DNA from: a virus | Length of the DNA stretch: 52,047 nt | Direction: 5' to 3' (one strand) | IMG/VR virus record: IMGVR_UViG_3300042475_001650 | Span: 1 to 52,047 of that record | Part shown: positions 16,426 through 23,354 of the stretch, in pieces | Numbering within the stretch: the first letter of the stretch is position 1 | Layout of the letters: the number at the start of each line of letters is the position of its first letter | Notes under the pieces: model-generated | What the model saw: the letters and a program-made list of their open reading frames with translations, nothing else | The model's database searches: none | What the model was told of the DNA's origin: nothing | Made by a program: the position numbers and the translations under genes

Positions 16426-16808
16426 GCTTCCTCCTTTTCGCTCCATTGGATCCCGTGGCGGGCTCCATATTCATAAATCAACTCGATCAGGTCGCTCATC
16501 TGCGCCTTCGAGAGTTTCGAGGATCTGAACCCAAGCGGGAACGGACCCGCGCCGTCTAGGCCTTCGGCAAACTGCACTTGATGCCCGAGGGAGTGCATGA
16601 ACGCCGACTTCCATGTTTCCGGTGTCCATTTGCGACCTTCCGGCCTCGCAAGAGCGACATCGGTAAGCATCGCCCACATCTTTGCGTTTTGGTCGGCCGT
16701 TCGATCGCCGCCGATAATCTGGACCGTCGAATAATCCGGCGCTGCGTCGATTAGCTGGTGCGCATAAGCGCGTTGGCGCAGGCCGGTCAGTCTGACCCGG
16801 TAAGGCAT
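16422..16808 (-). CDS. ninB: NinB-like recombination protein
   Basis: A 128-aa protein with the NinB pattern: YRVRLTGLRQRAYAHQLIDA, the hallmark DRTADQNAKMWAMLTDVA, then WTPETWKSAFMHSLGHQVQF, and C-terminal SSKLSKAQMSDLIELIYEYG. NinB (lambda Orf) binds single-stranded DNA and mediates loading of recombination proteins. It is in one operon with the ERF annealing protein. The start ATG 16808 has GGGAGG upstream and overlaps the previous stop (TGATG); longer upstream in-frame extension is unlike protein sequence. Confidence 0.92.
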   Translation of the reverse strand: MPYRVRLTGLRQRAYAHQLIDAAPDYSTVQIIGGDRTADQNAKMWAMLTDVALARPEGRKWTPETWKSAFMHSLGHQVQFAEGLDGAGPFPLGFRSSKLSKAQMSDLIELIYEYGARHGIQWSEKEEA

Positions 16809-16981
16809 CACCCGCCTCCCTGCATCGTCCAGTGATCGATCATCACCGAGCGAACCAGCTCGCGCGAAAGCTCGAGCTCGATCGCCGTTTTGCTTACGGT
16901 CAGGCTTGCCTCCATCTTGGCAAGCCCTCCGCCCTCGCGCTCGATCCGCTCGAAGGTCTCGACGATCTTCTTGCGATCCAT
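16808..16981 (-). CDS. Micro-protein (57 aa) between coiled-coil protein and NinB
   Basis: A short gene, open from ATG 16981 to TGA 16808-16810, with TGATG overlaps at both ends, so it is translationally coupled on both sides. The product begins MDRKKIVETFERIEREGGGL and has a second helix, VSKTAIELELSRELVRSVMI. It looks fully helical. No family recognised. Without this gene there would be an unexplained gap in an otherwise seamless operon. Confidence 0.7.
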   Translation of the reverse strand: MDRKKIVETFERIEREGGGLAKMEASLTVSKTAIELELSRELVRSVMIDHWTMQGGG

Positions 16982-17661
16982 CAGAAGGCCTCCTTTTCGG
17001 TCCAGCGACGCACACCGGCAATCTCGGCGTCCTTGTGGTTTTTAGCGACGTATGCCTCGATAAAGGCGGTCATTGCTTCCCGGTCGTTCTGCGCGATCCA
17101 ATGCAGCGCCGCGCGATGGTCCTCGATCTCGTAAAGGTGAACCGTCCGCATCCCCTTCACTTTGTCTTTTTGCTTTGCGCTCGCCTCCTCGGCCGCGCGC
17201 TGCGCGAGAGCCGCCTTTTCCGCAGCATCTCGCTGCGCCTCGATGTCCGACGCTTTGGCGGAGAGAGCCGCTTCCTCGGCCGCTTTTCGCGCCTTTTCGG
17301 CGGCTTCCCAAGCCGCGCGCTTCTCCGCCTCTTTCTTGGCGGCGAGGGCGCGCTTGAAGGGATCCTGCGCCGCAACGATCCCCTTGGAGATCCTCTCGAG
17401 GTCGTCCTGCGTTGGCTTCCAGCGCGCGATCTCGGCCTTCCATGCTTCGTGCAGCGGCTTGGTCGCTTCGTCGCGAGCGGCGTTCAGCTCTTTGATCGCG
17501 GTCTTGATCGTCTTGAGGAGTTCGTCCGTCGCGCGGAGCTGCTCCTCGTTTTCGATCGGCTGGCCGTCGAGCCAGTTCTGCGCTTCCTCGATCGCGTCGC
17601 CGAACGGGTCGAGCGCGGTGTCGATCGGGTCGGGCGGGTTGTTGTGGCCTATCGTGCTCAT
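16981..17661 (-). CDS. Long coiled-coil protein associated with the ERF gene
   Basis: A 226-aa protein with MSTIGHNNPPDPIDTALDPF at the N-terminus, a long Ala/Lys/Glu-rich coiled coil (about 60-165) and a compact C-terminal region (TVHLYEIEDHRAALHWIAQN). Proteins of this type are often encoded next to phage annealing proteins. A partner or regulator of recombination is a reasonable inference, but I do not know a demonstrated function. GGAGGAAC sits before the ATG. Confidence 0.7.
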   Translation of the reverse strand: MSTIGHNNPPDPIDTALDPFGDAIEEAQNWLDGQPIENEEQLRATDELLKTIKTAIKELNAARDEATKPLHEAWKAEIARWKPTQDDLERISKGIVAAQDPFKRALAAKKEAEKRAAWEAAEKARKAAEEAALSAKASDIEAQRDAAEKAALAQRAAEEASAKQKDKVKGMRTVHLYEIEDHRAALHWIAQNDREAMTAFIEAYVAKNHKDAEIAGVRRWTEKEAF

Positions 17662-17691
17662 TTGTTCCTCCGGTTTCGGTTGCGAGATCCC

Positions 17692-18285
17692 CTAGTAGGG
17701 GATCTCGTCATCAAGGATCGGCTTGCTGAGGCTGGCCTTCGCCGCGTCCTTTGCGGCGATCACGAGCTCGTGCGCCGCGACGGCCGATGGCACGTTTTTC
17801 CAGCGAGCCTTGAGGTCGTCCAGACTTTCGGCGTCGCCGAGGTAAGAGATCGCCTTCCCGACTGCCTCCGCGCTCGGGCCTTGTGGCTTCTCGGCTTCGC
17901 GTTTTGGAGCCGCTGCCGAAGCGGCGTTGCCGTCGTCGTCCTCGGGCGCGATCCCGGCCATTGCCATGAGCCCGTATCTCCGGGCGTAGGTGACGGCGGA
18001 TCCAAACCCTTGCATGTCGTTCTTGCCGAGGATCAGCGGGACGCGGCAGGCGAGCTGCTCGCCGCTTTCTCCGTGGATCAAGATCGTCTCCACAAAGCTA
18101 CCGTGCTCGTCGGTGCCGGTGGGCTGGATCAAAGCAATTCCGGCCTCGTTCAGTGCCGGAAGGCAGGCGTCCATCACGTTGCCGAGATCCGCGTATTTGC
18201 TGCGAAAGTGCGGGTTGTTGGCCTGCTTGAGTGCCTTGCCCATGTTCGCCTGCGCTTTAGCGAGAGCTGTTGCTATTCCCTTCAT
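17692..18285 (-). CDS. erf: ERF-family single-strand annealing protein
   Basis: A 197-aa protein. The N-terminal ~120 residues have the ERF pattern: ALAKAQANMGKALKQANNPHF, the hallmark SKYADLGNVMDACLPALNEAG, ALIQPTG, then AVTYARRYGLMAMAGIAPED. A variable linker and a C-terminal acidic DDEIPY, which resembles the SSB tail (DDEIPF at 22014), follow. ERF proteins anneal complementary strands in phage recombination and genome circularisation. It pairs functionally with NinB and SSB in this genome. Confidence 0.93.
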   Translation of the reverse strand: MKGIATALAKAQANMGKALKQANNPHFRSKYADLGNVMDACLPALNEAGIALIQPTGTDEHGSFVETILIHGESGEQLACRVPLILGKNDMQGFGSAVTYARRYGLMAMAGIAPEDDDGNAASAAAPKREAEKPQGPSAEAVGKAISYLGDAESLDDLKARWKNVPSAVAAHELVIAAKDAAKASLSKPILDDEIPY

Positions 18286-18286
18286 T

Positions 18287-18385
18287 TTACCACCCCAGCC
18301 CGTGCCCGATCACGAGCGCGCCATAACCCACCCCAAACAAAGCCGCCGCGCCGATCGCGTCCGCGATGATGTCCCTAATCCGCAT
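18287..18385 (-). CDS. 32-aa membrane micro-protein
   Basis: ATG 18385 has CGGAGGA 7 nt upstream; the stop is one base before the ERF start region (TAAAATG). The product is MRIRDIIADAIGAAALFGVG and continues hydrophobic to HGLGW, so about one membrane span. The gene-like spacing and ribosome binding site support it, but such a short frame could be chance. Confidence 0.5.
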   Translation of the reverse strand: MRIRDIIADAIGAAALFGVGYGALVIGHGLGW

Positions 18386-18441
18386 TGTCGTTCCTCCGGT
18401 TGTTGGCGCGAGCGTTATTGCCCTATATGCGCCGGTTTCGT

Positions 18442-18675
18442 TCATTCCCAATCAAGCCCGTCGGAGAGCCCGAGAATTGCGTCTTGTAGTTCTTTCGGCA
18501 GATACGCGAGGTGCTTGACCTGAACACCAAGGATCTCGATCGAGGCAACCCGGATCGAAGTGGGGTCGATCTCCTCCCAAACCGGGGAACCGGGCACACC
18601 GTAGTCGGTGCGCTCGGTCTCGGCGGTGAAGGAGACCTCGATCTCCTCCCCTCGGTATGTGGCTGATGCGGTCAT
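18442..18675 (-). CDS. Hypothetical acidic protein, 77 aa
   Basis: ATG 18675 overlaps the upstream stop (ATGA). The product has beta-rich TASATYRGEEIEVSFTAETE, then VWEEIDPTSIRVASIEILG and a helical C-terminus. It is an early gene of the minus-strand operon, function unknown. The 56 bases between its stop and the next gene contain no feature I can identify except the downstream ribosome binding site. Confidence 0.65.
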   Translation of the reverse strand: MTASATYRGEEIEVSFTAETERTDYGVPGSPVWEEIDPTSIRVASIEILGVQVKHLAYLPKELQDAILGLSDGLDWE

Positions 18676-18851
18676 GCTGCCACCCATTCTAATCTCGTTT
18701 CGCCGCCGCACGTTTCGCAAATCACGGCATCAAACAAAGAGGAAAGCTCCCAACGTTGCTCGTCTTTGTTCCACGCGGCATAGGCGTCCATCAAAACCTC
18801 TGAGCCTTTGCAGTATTTGCAAACAGGGTTTTCTTTTTCGGTGTGGTTCAT
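18672..18851 (-). CDS. Small zinc-ribbon-like protein, 59 aa
   Basis: A short gene read from ATG 18851 to TGA 18672-18674, with ATGA overlaps at both ends. The product contains two CxxC knuckles: PVCKYCKGSEV near the N-terminus and VICETCGGETR near the C-terminus, separated by about 35 residues with WNKDEQRWEL. This is a typical four-Cys zinc-binding layout. It may be a small nucleic-acid- or protein-binding early protein; the role is unknown. Confidence 0.75.
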   Translation of the reverse strand: MNHTEKENPVCKYCKGSEVLMDAYAAWNKDEQRWELSSLFDAVICETCGGETRLEWVAA

Positions 18852-19048
18852 GCTGCGACCCTCTCGCGCAAGGCCCGCACACGCTCCGTTGCATCCGCCA
18901 TCGTTTCTGCAATCTCAATCGTGCCGCGCTCGTCGGCCAGCACGATGAACGTATCGCCAAAGCGCGAGGCGCGTTCGATCATCCGAAGCGTGCCGTGCTC
19001 GTCGGCCAAAGCAATTGCGAGGCAAGAAGAAGAAAGAGAAAAAGCCAT
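18848..19048 (-). CDS. Hypothetical first gene of the minus-strand operon, 66 aa
   Basis: ATG 19048 has GGGAGG 6 nt upstream. The protein begins MAFSLSSSCLAIALADEHGT and contains two similar strands, RFGDTFIVLADERGTIEIAE, followed by a C-terminal helix. It is the promoter-proximal gene of the recombination operon. No family recognised. Confidence 0.65.
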   Translation of the reverse strand: MAFSLSSSCLAIALADEHGTLRMIERASRFGDTFIVLADERGTIEIAETMADATERVRALRERVAA

Positions 19049-19152
19049 CAGAACCTCCCGTGTCCGTGCGCTGCTCGGCGGGTTTGCCGCGCTTTGCGCT
19101 GTGTTTCTTGTGACTTTTTTCTAGCTTGGTTCCGTGTCGATTGAAAGCGAAA

Positions 19153-19171
19153 TCTTGCGATGGACGCAAGA
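19153..19171. promoter_or_regulatory. Palindromic operator candidate in the divergent intergenic region
   Basis: Perfect 7-bp inverted arms TCTTGCG and CGCAAGA around a 5-nt spacer lie between the divergent minus-strand operon (start 19048) and the Cro-like gene (start 19195). A small DNA-binding protein encoded next to a palindrome in a divergent promoter region is the usual autoregulatory layout. I could not fix a convincing -35/-10 pair in either direction. The half-site CTTGCG recurs twice in the promoter at 24358-24372. Confidence 0.5.
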
Positions 19172-19194
19172 AAAGCGCCGGGATAAGATATGGC

Positions 19195-19398
19195 ATGGAA
19201 AACAAACCCGCCCGCATCGCCCTCGCGGATCACATCCGGTCTATGGGCTTGAAAAAACAGGACTTCGCAAAGATCGTCGGGGTTCGCAGCGATCATCTTT
19301 CCCGGTGGCTCTCCGGGACCGTCCGGCCCGAACGGCCGACGCGGAAGTATATCGCCTTCATTACGAACGGATCCGTCGGCGAGGACGATTGGGAATGA
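19195..19398 (+). CDS. Cro-like helix-turn-helix regulator (67 aa)
   Basis: A small protein with a single HTH: LADHIRSMGLKKQDFAKIVG followed by the recognition helix VRSDHLSRWLSGTVRP. It begins at ATG 19195, 23 bp after a palindromic operator candidate, and its stop overlaps the next start (ATGA). It likely controls the divergent early promoters. No longer CI-like partner is seen in the window. Confidence 0.75.
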   Translation: MENKPARIALADHIRSMGLKKQDFAKIVGVRSDHLSRWLSGTVRPERPTRKYIAFITNGSVGEDDWE

Positions 19399-19790
19399 AG
19401 ATTGTGCCCAGCGGGTTCCGGCGCGGATCAAAGAATAAATATGGCGCGAAGCCGACGCAGATCGGGGACATCACGTTCGACAGCAAGCTCGAAGCCCAGC
19501 GATGGTGCGAGCTCCAACTCCTCGAGCGGGGCCGGGAGATCTCGGATCTTCGGCGGCAGGTGGCGATCGAGCTCCTGGGTCAGTTTCGCCCGCTATTCAC
19601 GCGCACCGGGCGCAAGATGAAGCTAACGTTCGACTTCGCCTATATCGAGGACGGCGTGCAGATCTATGAAGATGCTAAGGGGATGCCGACGCGCGACTAT
19701 GAGGTCCGCGTGGCCGTGGCCCGCGCGATGGGTCTCGAGATCCGCGAGGTGACAAAAACAAAGCTGGAACCGACCGGCAGACGAAGGTAA
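19395..19790 (+). CDS. DUF1064 nuclease-like protein
   Basis: A 131-aa protein matching DUF1064: NKYGAKPTQIGDITFDSKLEAQRW near the N-terminus, then LTFDFAYIEDGVQIYEDAKG. The last segment gives a PD-(D/E)xK-type core (Asp in FDF, Glu-Asp-Ala-Lys), consistent with a restriction-endonuclease-like fold reported for phage proteins of this family. It is encoded in the early replication region, so a Holliday-junction or replication-linked nuclease is plausible. Coupled to the HTH gene. Confidence 0.82.
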   Translation: MKIVPSGFRRGSKNKYGAKPTQIGDITFDSKLEAQRWCELQLLERGREISDLRRQVAIELLGQFRPLFTRTGRKMKLTFDFAYIEDGVQIYEDAKGMPTRDYEVRVAVARAMGLEIREVTKTKLEPTGRRR

Positions 19791-19796
19791 AGTATC

Positions 19797-19912
19797 GGTG
19801 CGGGGAGCGTTCTGGCAGGCGCTCGACCCGCACCAATGCCGCAGCGGGGGAGAAACCGCTGATCTCGGCAAAGCGCATGGAAGGGATGCGCTGCTCGCAA
19901 GATAGCATTGCG
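19797..19912 (+). ncRNA. Structured non-coding segment with four consecutive stem-loops
   Basis: The 157-base gap before the replication gene holds no convincing reading frame but four stems in a row. P1 at 19797-19834: 8 bp GGTGCGGG/CCCGCACC plus 5 bp GAGCG/CGCTC with a 2-nt GA bulge and 10-nt loop. P2 at 19837-19870: TGCCG/CGGCA then CAGCGG/CCGCTG with a 4-nt bulge. P3 at 19872-19892: AGCGCAT/ATGCGCT. P4 at 19896-19912: CGCAA/TTGCG. A ribosome binding site (AAAGGAGG) follows. It could be a leader RNA, an antiterminator-type RNA or part of a replication origin; I recognise no known RNA family. Confidence 0.5.
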
Positions 19913-19947
19913 GGTGGTGTCTCCACAACAATAAAGGAGGTGCCAAG

Positions 19948-20664
19948 ATGCACAGTTTCGATCCACAGATAGCAGCGCGCGTCGGCGTCAATGCTGCCGT
20001 GCTTTATCAGAATATAGTCTGGTGGTGCGCTAAGAACGCCGCGAACAGACATAACCAGCACGACGGCAGGTTCTGGACCTACAACAGCGTCAAGGCATGG
20101 GCAGAGCTCTTTCCGTATCTCTCAGCGAAACAGATCAGATCTTCGCTCGATCGGCTGGAGGAGGAGAAGCTGATTTTGTCAGGATGCTTTAACGCCTCGG
20201 CCTATGATCGGACCAAATGGTATTGCCCAGAGACGCAACCCGATTTGCCCATAAAGGCAAATGAAGTTGACCTACTGGGCGAACCAATACCAGATATTAA
20301 CCCAGATATAAAACCAGATCTTAAAACACGAGGGGAGCAGATCCAGATCTCGGCGACGTTATCGCTTTGGGCTTCTCCAGAGGCCGTTGCGAGCTTCATC
20401 GCTTATCGCAAGCGGTCTAAGGCAAAGGCGCTGACCGTCACCGCAGCCAAGAGGCTAGCGGCAAACCTTCAGGAAATATTCAACGCCGGTGGAGATACGG
20501 ATGACGCACTTGGTCTCGCAGAAGAACGCGGTTGGCAATCAATCAAGCCGGAGTGGTATTTCAACGACAAGCAGCGAGCTCAGCGAGGAGCAGATCGACA
20601 AGGGTCTGGAATGGCTGCGGCGTTTGCCGCAGTTGCCGCGCGATCAACTCCCCGCGAAGGTTGA
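19948..20664 (+). CDS. Phage replication protein with winged-helix domain (initiator-like)
   Basis: A 238-aa protein with a strong ribosome binding site. N-terminal LYQNIVWWCAKNAANRH, FWTYNSVKAWAELFPYLSAK and RSSLDRLEEEKLIL form the winged-helix domain seen in phage replication (replisome organiser-like) proteins. A variable linker (PDINPDIKPDLKTRG) precedes a C-terminal domain with EERGWQSIKPEWYFND. It is preceded by the hairpin-rich segment and followed by genes for DNA metabolism. The last 164 bp overlap the next gene in another frame, which is unusual. Confidence 0.75.
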   Translation: MHSFDPQIAARVGVNAAVLYQNIVWWCAKNAANRHNQHDGRFWTYNSVKAWAELFPYLSAKQIRSSLDRLEEEKLILSGCFNASAYDRTKWYCPETQPDLPIKANEVDLLGEPIPDINPDIKPDLKTRGEQIQISATLSLWASPEAVASFIAYRKRSKAKALTVTAAKRLAANLQEIFNAGGDTDDALGLAEERGWQSIKPEWYFNDKQRAQRGADRQGSGMAAAFAAVAARSTPREG

Positions 20665-21088
20665 CGTCGAGCGCGTCTCGGGCAGGCTGCTCGTGCCAAC
20701 GGATCCCGTTTGGTGCCTTGCCCGCGTCGCAGCCCTTCTCCTGCCATACTACGAGAAGGACACGCCGCAGGCCGTGCGCGAGATGGAGGCCGAGGATTGG
20801 CGCGAGGCGCTGGGCGAGTTCCCACGCTGGGCGATCGAGCGAGCCGTTCGCTGGTGGAAAAGCGACGCAAACCCAGATCGGCGAAAGCGGCCGCTCGAGG
20901 GCGATATTGCCGCTCGATGCCGTGTCGAGATGAACGGCGTGCCATCGGCCGTCCAGATGCTCGAGCTTCGTCGCAATGGCCGAGACTTCTCGACGCCGCA
21001 GCTCCCGCGCGAGAGGATCTCGGCAGAACGCGCGGCCGAGATCTTGGCCGAGGCAGGATTATCGCCGCAAAGGATGCCGCAAGAATGA
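20501..21088 (+). CDS. Hypothetical replication-associated protein (195 aa)
   Basis: Starts at ATG 20501 with GGAG 6 nt upstream; it is the only ATG before the well-formed part of the protein. That part includes DPVWCLARVAALLLPYYEKD, EDWREALGEFPRWAIERAVRWW and RKRPLEGDIAARCRVEM, and it is predicted helical. It overlaps the replication protein by 164 bp in the +1 frame. Context suggests a helicase-loader-like or primosomal accessory role; I see no Walker motif, so that is only a guess. Confidence 0.65.
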   Translation: MTHLVSQKNAVGNQSSRSGISTTSSELSEEQIDKGLEWLRRLPQLPRDQLPAKVDVERVSGRLLVPTDPVWCLARVAALLLPYYEKDTPQAVREMEAEDWREALGEFPRWAIERAVRWWKSDANPDRRKRPLEGDIAARCRVEMNGVPSAVQMLELRRNGRDFSTPQLPRERISAERAAEILAEAGLSPQRMPQE

Positions 21089-21125
21089 GATTGATCTCAT
21101 GCCATCTGCGTGGCATTGTGTGAGC

Positions 21126-21593
21126 ATGAGAAAGCACATCAAAAACAAATATGCTCGCTTTTTGGCCAAGGTTTCCGTGCGGGACTTTGCGTCGGATGAG
21201 TGCTGGCAGTGGACTGGGGCCACAAAGGGCAATGGATATGGCCACCTCACACTTGAAAGGAAAAGTGTTCCGGCACACCGGGCCGCTTATATGCTTTTCG
21301 TCGGTGAAATTCATGAAGGTTCTGACGTTTGCCACACATGCGATAATCGATCGTGTGTGAACCCAGATCACCTTTTCATCGGAACCAGAAAACAGAACAT
21401 GGAAGACATGTCCGCCAAGGGGCGTGGCGCTGGCGGCGTTCGGAAGCACCTTACGGAAGCAATTGTGCAGGAGATCAGGCTTCGGCTTGCCTCAGGTCAC
21501 AGCCCTCGGAAAATCGCAAACTCAATGCGCGTCAACTATTCAACTGTTGTCGCCATCAAAGCAGGGAGGTCCTATGTCGGGATCAGTAAATAA
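21126..21593 (+). CDS. HNH homing-type endonuclease with C-terminal HTH
   Basis: A 155-aa protein (start 21126; 21099 is an alternative). The HNH_3-like core is clear: [62 protein letters not shown]. The C-terminus is HTH-like ([19 protein letters not shown]). This is the layout of freestanding phage homing endonucleases. It is more AT-rich than its neighbours, has no clear ribosome binding site, and its 3' end overlaps the SSB start, all consistent with an inserted selfish gene. Its target is probably the homologous locus in sister phages. Confidence 0.88.
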   Translation: MRKHIKNKYARFLAKVSVRDFASDECWQWTGATKGNGYGHLTLERKSVPAHRAAYMLFVGEIHEGSDVCHTCDNRSCVNPDHLFIGTRKQNMEDMSAKGRGAGGVRKHLTEAIVQEIRLRLASGHSPRKIANSMRVNYSTVVAIKAGRSYVGISK

Positions 21594-22014
21594 AGTTACA
21601 ATCCTCGGAAACCTCGGGCGCGATCCAGAGGTTAGGTCATTTCAAAACGGCGGAAAGGTTTGCAACCTGCGCGTGGCGACCAGCGAAACTTGGCGCGACA
21701 AGCAGTCCGGCGAACGCAAAGAGCGTGTCGAATGGCATAGCGTTTCGATCATGGTCGAAGGCCTAGTGAAGATCGCGGAGCAGTATCTTCGCAAGGGGTC
21801 TAAGGTCTATATCGAGGGCCAACTTGAAACCCGCAAGTGGCAGGATCAGTCTGGCTCAGATCGCTACAGCACCGAGATTGTGCTTCGTCCTTTCAACGGA
21901 TCTCTGGTGCTTCTCGATAAGCGCGAAGGCGATGGTGGATCGCGTGACGAGCAGGCTAGTGAATATGACCAACCCGCGCCGCGCAATGATCTCGACGATG
22001 AGATCCCGTTCTGA
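21574..22014 (+). CDS. ssb: Single-stranded DNA-binding protein
   Basis: A 146-aa SSB: OB-fold signatures [52 protein letters not shown] and [17 protein letters not shown], followed by an acidic linker and the terminal DLDDEIPF protein-interaction tail. It coats single-stranded DNA in replication and recombination and should work with ERF and NinB. The start has GGGAGG 5 nt upstream, inside the HNH gene. The stop and next start overlap (TGATGG). Confidence 0.96.
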   Translation: MSGSVNKVTILGNLGRDPEVRSFQNGGKVCNLRVATSETWRDKQSGERKERVEWHSVSIMVEGLVKIAEQYLRKGSKVYIEGQLETRKWQDQSGSDRYSTEIVLRPFNGSLVLLDKREGDGGSRDEQASEYDQPAPRNDLDDEIPF

Positions 22015-22232
22015 TGGCGCAGATCGACATCACAAAGCAGCGCACGGGCATGTTCGTTCATGCCCTTGCGGATGCCCAGCCGGGCGACGAGATCATCTAT
22101 CACGTCGGCGAATATGCGGGCGGGTGCCACAAGCACGACGCGGCCGCAGCGGCGGAGGCAAAGCTCTGCCTGCTTTACCAGCGCCGAGCTGGAAAGCTCT
22201 TTGCCTATATCGCCCGGAAGCCGCTCAAATGA
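22014..22232 (+). CDS. Hypothetical protein, 72 aa
   Basis: Coupled to ssb (TGATG) and to the next gene (ATGA). The product [20 protein letters not shown], then GDEIIYHVGEYAGGCHKHDA and LCLLYQRRAGKLFAYIARK, looks like a small alpha/beta protein common in early phage regions. Function unknown. Confidence 0.7.
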   Translation: MAQIDITKQRTGMFVHALADAQPGDEIIYHVGEYAGGCHKHDAAAAAEAKLCLLYQRRAGKLFAYIARKPLK

Positions 22233-22477
22233 AAGCGTGGCGCGAGGGAGACGCGATCGGTGTTGGCGAGGTTTACTTGCCAACGCAGAAGATCCGGGAC
22301 GCCTATGGCAAGGCGTGCCGGGATGCGCAAATCGACAGCGCAGCGGCTCATGCGATCGAGCTCTCGACGCTCGCGGCGCGACGGGAGTTTATCGAAACCT
22401 ATCCGGCGGCTCGGCGCGACGCGCTCAAAGCCCGGATCAAAATTCTTTGGGAGAAGAAAAATGTGGCTACTTCGTAA
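22229..22477 (+). CDS. Hypothetical protein, 82 aa
   Basis: Starts at the ATG overlapping the previous stop. Contains AYGKACRDAQIDSAAAHAIE and ARREFIETYPAARRDALKAR; helical and rich in Ala/Arg. It overlaps the next gene by 17 bp. No family recognised. Confidence 0.68.
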   Translation: MKAWREGDAIGVGEVYLPTQKIRDAYGKACRDAQIDSAAAHAIELSTLAARREFIETYPAARRDALKARIKILWEKKNVATS

Positions 22478-22679
22478 GAAGCATGAGGAGCTGCCGCACA
22501 GAGACGTGCAGGCAGAGGCGGCACTGGCGATCAACAACGCGGCGCAGGTTCTGCCAGCAGGGCGTTTCATGGCCCTCGTTTACTGGGCCATCGTGGAGAA
22601 TCGCCAGATCAGCGTCGAGGACATCGACGCGCTGGCCAACCGCCTGTCGCGGGCGGCTTGGGAACGGGGGCGGAAATGA
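22461..22679 (+). CDS. Hypothetical protein, 72 aa
   Basis: Begins at ATG 22461 within the end of the previous gene, after GGAGAAGAAA. Contains VQAEAALAINNAAQVLPAGR and WAIVENRQISVEDIDALANR; helical. Coupled to the next short gene by ATGA. Function unknown. Confidence 0.65.
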   Translation: MWLLRKKHEELPHRDVQAEAALAINNAAQVLPAGRFMALVYWAIVENRQISVEDIDALANRLSRAAWERGRK

Positions 22680-22744
22680 CCTGCCCACCCTGCACACACG
22701 ACTGCAACCAAGGCCGAGATTGCCCACTGAGGAGGCCGAAATGA
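22676..22744 (+). CDS. 22-aa Cys-rich micro-protein (HDCNQGRDCP type)
   Basis: Read from ATG 22676 to TGA 22742-22744, with ATGA overlaps at both ends. The product has five Cys-related positions: TCPPCTHDCNQGRDCPLRRP. Very short peptides with C-NQGR-CP recur in many phages and plasmids, which makes this more than a chance frame. The Cys pairs could bind a metal ion. Function unknown. Confidence 0.65.
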   Translation: MTCPPCTHDCNQGRDCPLRRPK

Positions 22745-23154
22745 ATGACGAAGAACTGGTGAAGCGGCTGCGAAGGTATGCAAAGGATCAGGGTGGCTGG
22801 CATAACATTGACGACACTTGCGAAGAGGCCGCCGACCGCATCGAAGCCCTGACCGCCGAGCGTGACGATCATTGGAAGTCGTTTGTGCATTGGCGGAAAG
22901 AAGCGGACGACCGCGCCGAGCAACTCGAAGCCGCCCGTGCTGACGCCAAGGAGGCCGAGGCATATGCGGAGGAGTTGGAGAAGGAAAACGAGAGACTTCG
23001 TCGCACGATAGGTGCAGCAGGTAAACTTGGCCGTATCATCGGTTTCCTTGGCGACGATGAGGAACGCATTGCCGCTTTTCTGGAAGCCTGCGGACCTGAA
23101 CTAATCAATAGCGCCCGCGTCACGCTGGCCGAGATTGAGGGAGGGAAGGGATGA
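22741..23154 (+). CDS. Hypothetical coiled-coil early protein (137 aa)
   Basis: The start overlaps the stop of the micro-protein. The N-terminus EELVKRLRRYAKDQGGWHNI and TCEEAADRIEALTAERDDHW resembles small lambdoid-type early proteins; a coiled coil runs to about residue 95. The C-terminal TLAEIEGGKG and the following ribosome binding site belong to a 35-bp direct repeat shared with the next gene. Confidence 0.68.
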   Translation: MNDEELVKRLRRYAKDQGGWHNIDDTCEEAADRIEALTAERDDHWKSFVHWRKEADDRAEQLEAARADAKEAEAYAEELEKENERLRRTIGAAGKLGRIIGFLGDDEERIAAFLEACGPELINSARVTLAEIEGGKG

Positions 23155-23155
23155 G
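23121..23155 (+). repeat. 35-bp direct repeat, left unit
   Basis: CACGCTGGCCGAGATTGAGG continues to ATGAG at 23155. It matches 23321-23355 with one mismatch (at 23144), exactly 200 bp away. It covers the 3' end of one gene, the ribosome binding site and the start of the next. Confidence 0.9.
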
Positions 23156-23354
23156 TGCCTTGACCACCTTCGACCGAGAGATACTGAGAGAGATTGCCGA
23201 TCCGGGTTCTGTCGGTGGCCTGAGTTGGGGCGCTGCGATGGGCGTGTCCCTTGAGTGGCTGCAGGGCCACGGCTACGTCACCAGAGGACCGTTCCCGCAG
23301 ATCACGGACAAGGGCCGCACCACGCTGGCCGAGATTGAGGGAGAGAAGGGATGA
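23151..23354 (+). CDS. Hypothetical protein, 67 aa (repeat-flanked cassette)
   Basis: Starts at an ATG overlapping the previous stop. The product (ILREIADPGSVGGLSWGAAM, EWLQGHGYVTRGPFPQITDK) looks like a small winged-helix-type protein. The C-terminal TLAEIEGEKG repeats the end of the upstream protein. Recombination between the flanking 35-bp repeats would remove this gene and keep the operon in frame. Confidence 0.65.
   Translation: MSALTTFDREILREIADPGSVGGLSWGAAMGVSLEWLQGHGYVTRGPFPQITDKGRTTLAEIEGEKG

Noticed and set aside
16906-18369. Plus-strand open frame of 487 codons over the recombination operon
   Set aside because: It is antisense to ERF and the coiled-coil protein, both recognisable families with ribosome binding sites and coupled starts. 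The translation is Arg/Leu-rich shadow sequence.
19141-19189. Promoter TTGCGA...TAAGAT for the Cro-like gene
   Set aside because: The spacing of 23 bp between the two boxes is too long for a standard sigma70 promoter; only the palindrome was kept.
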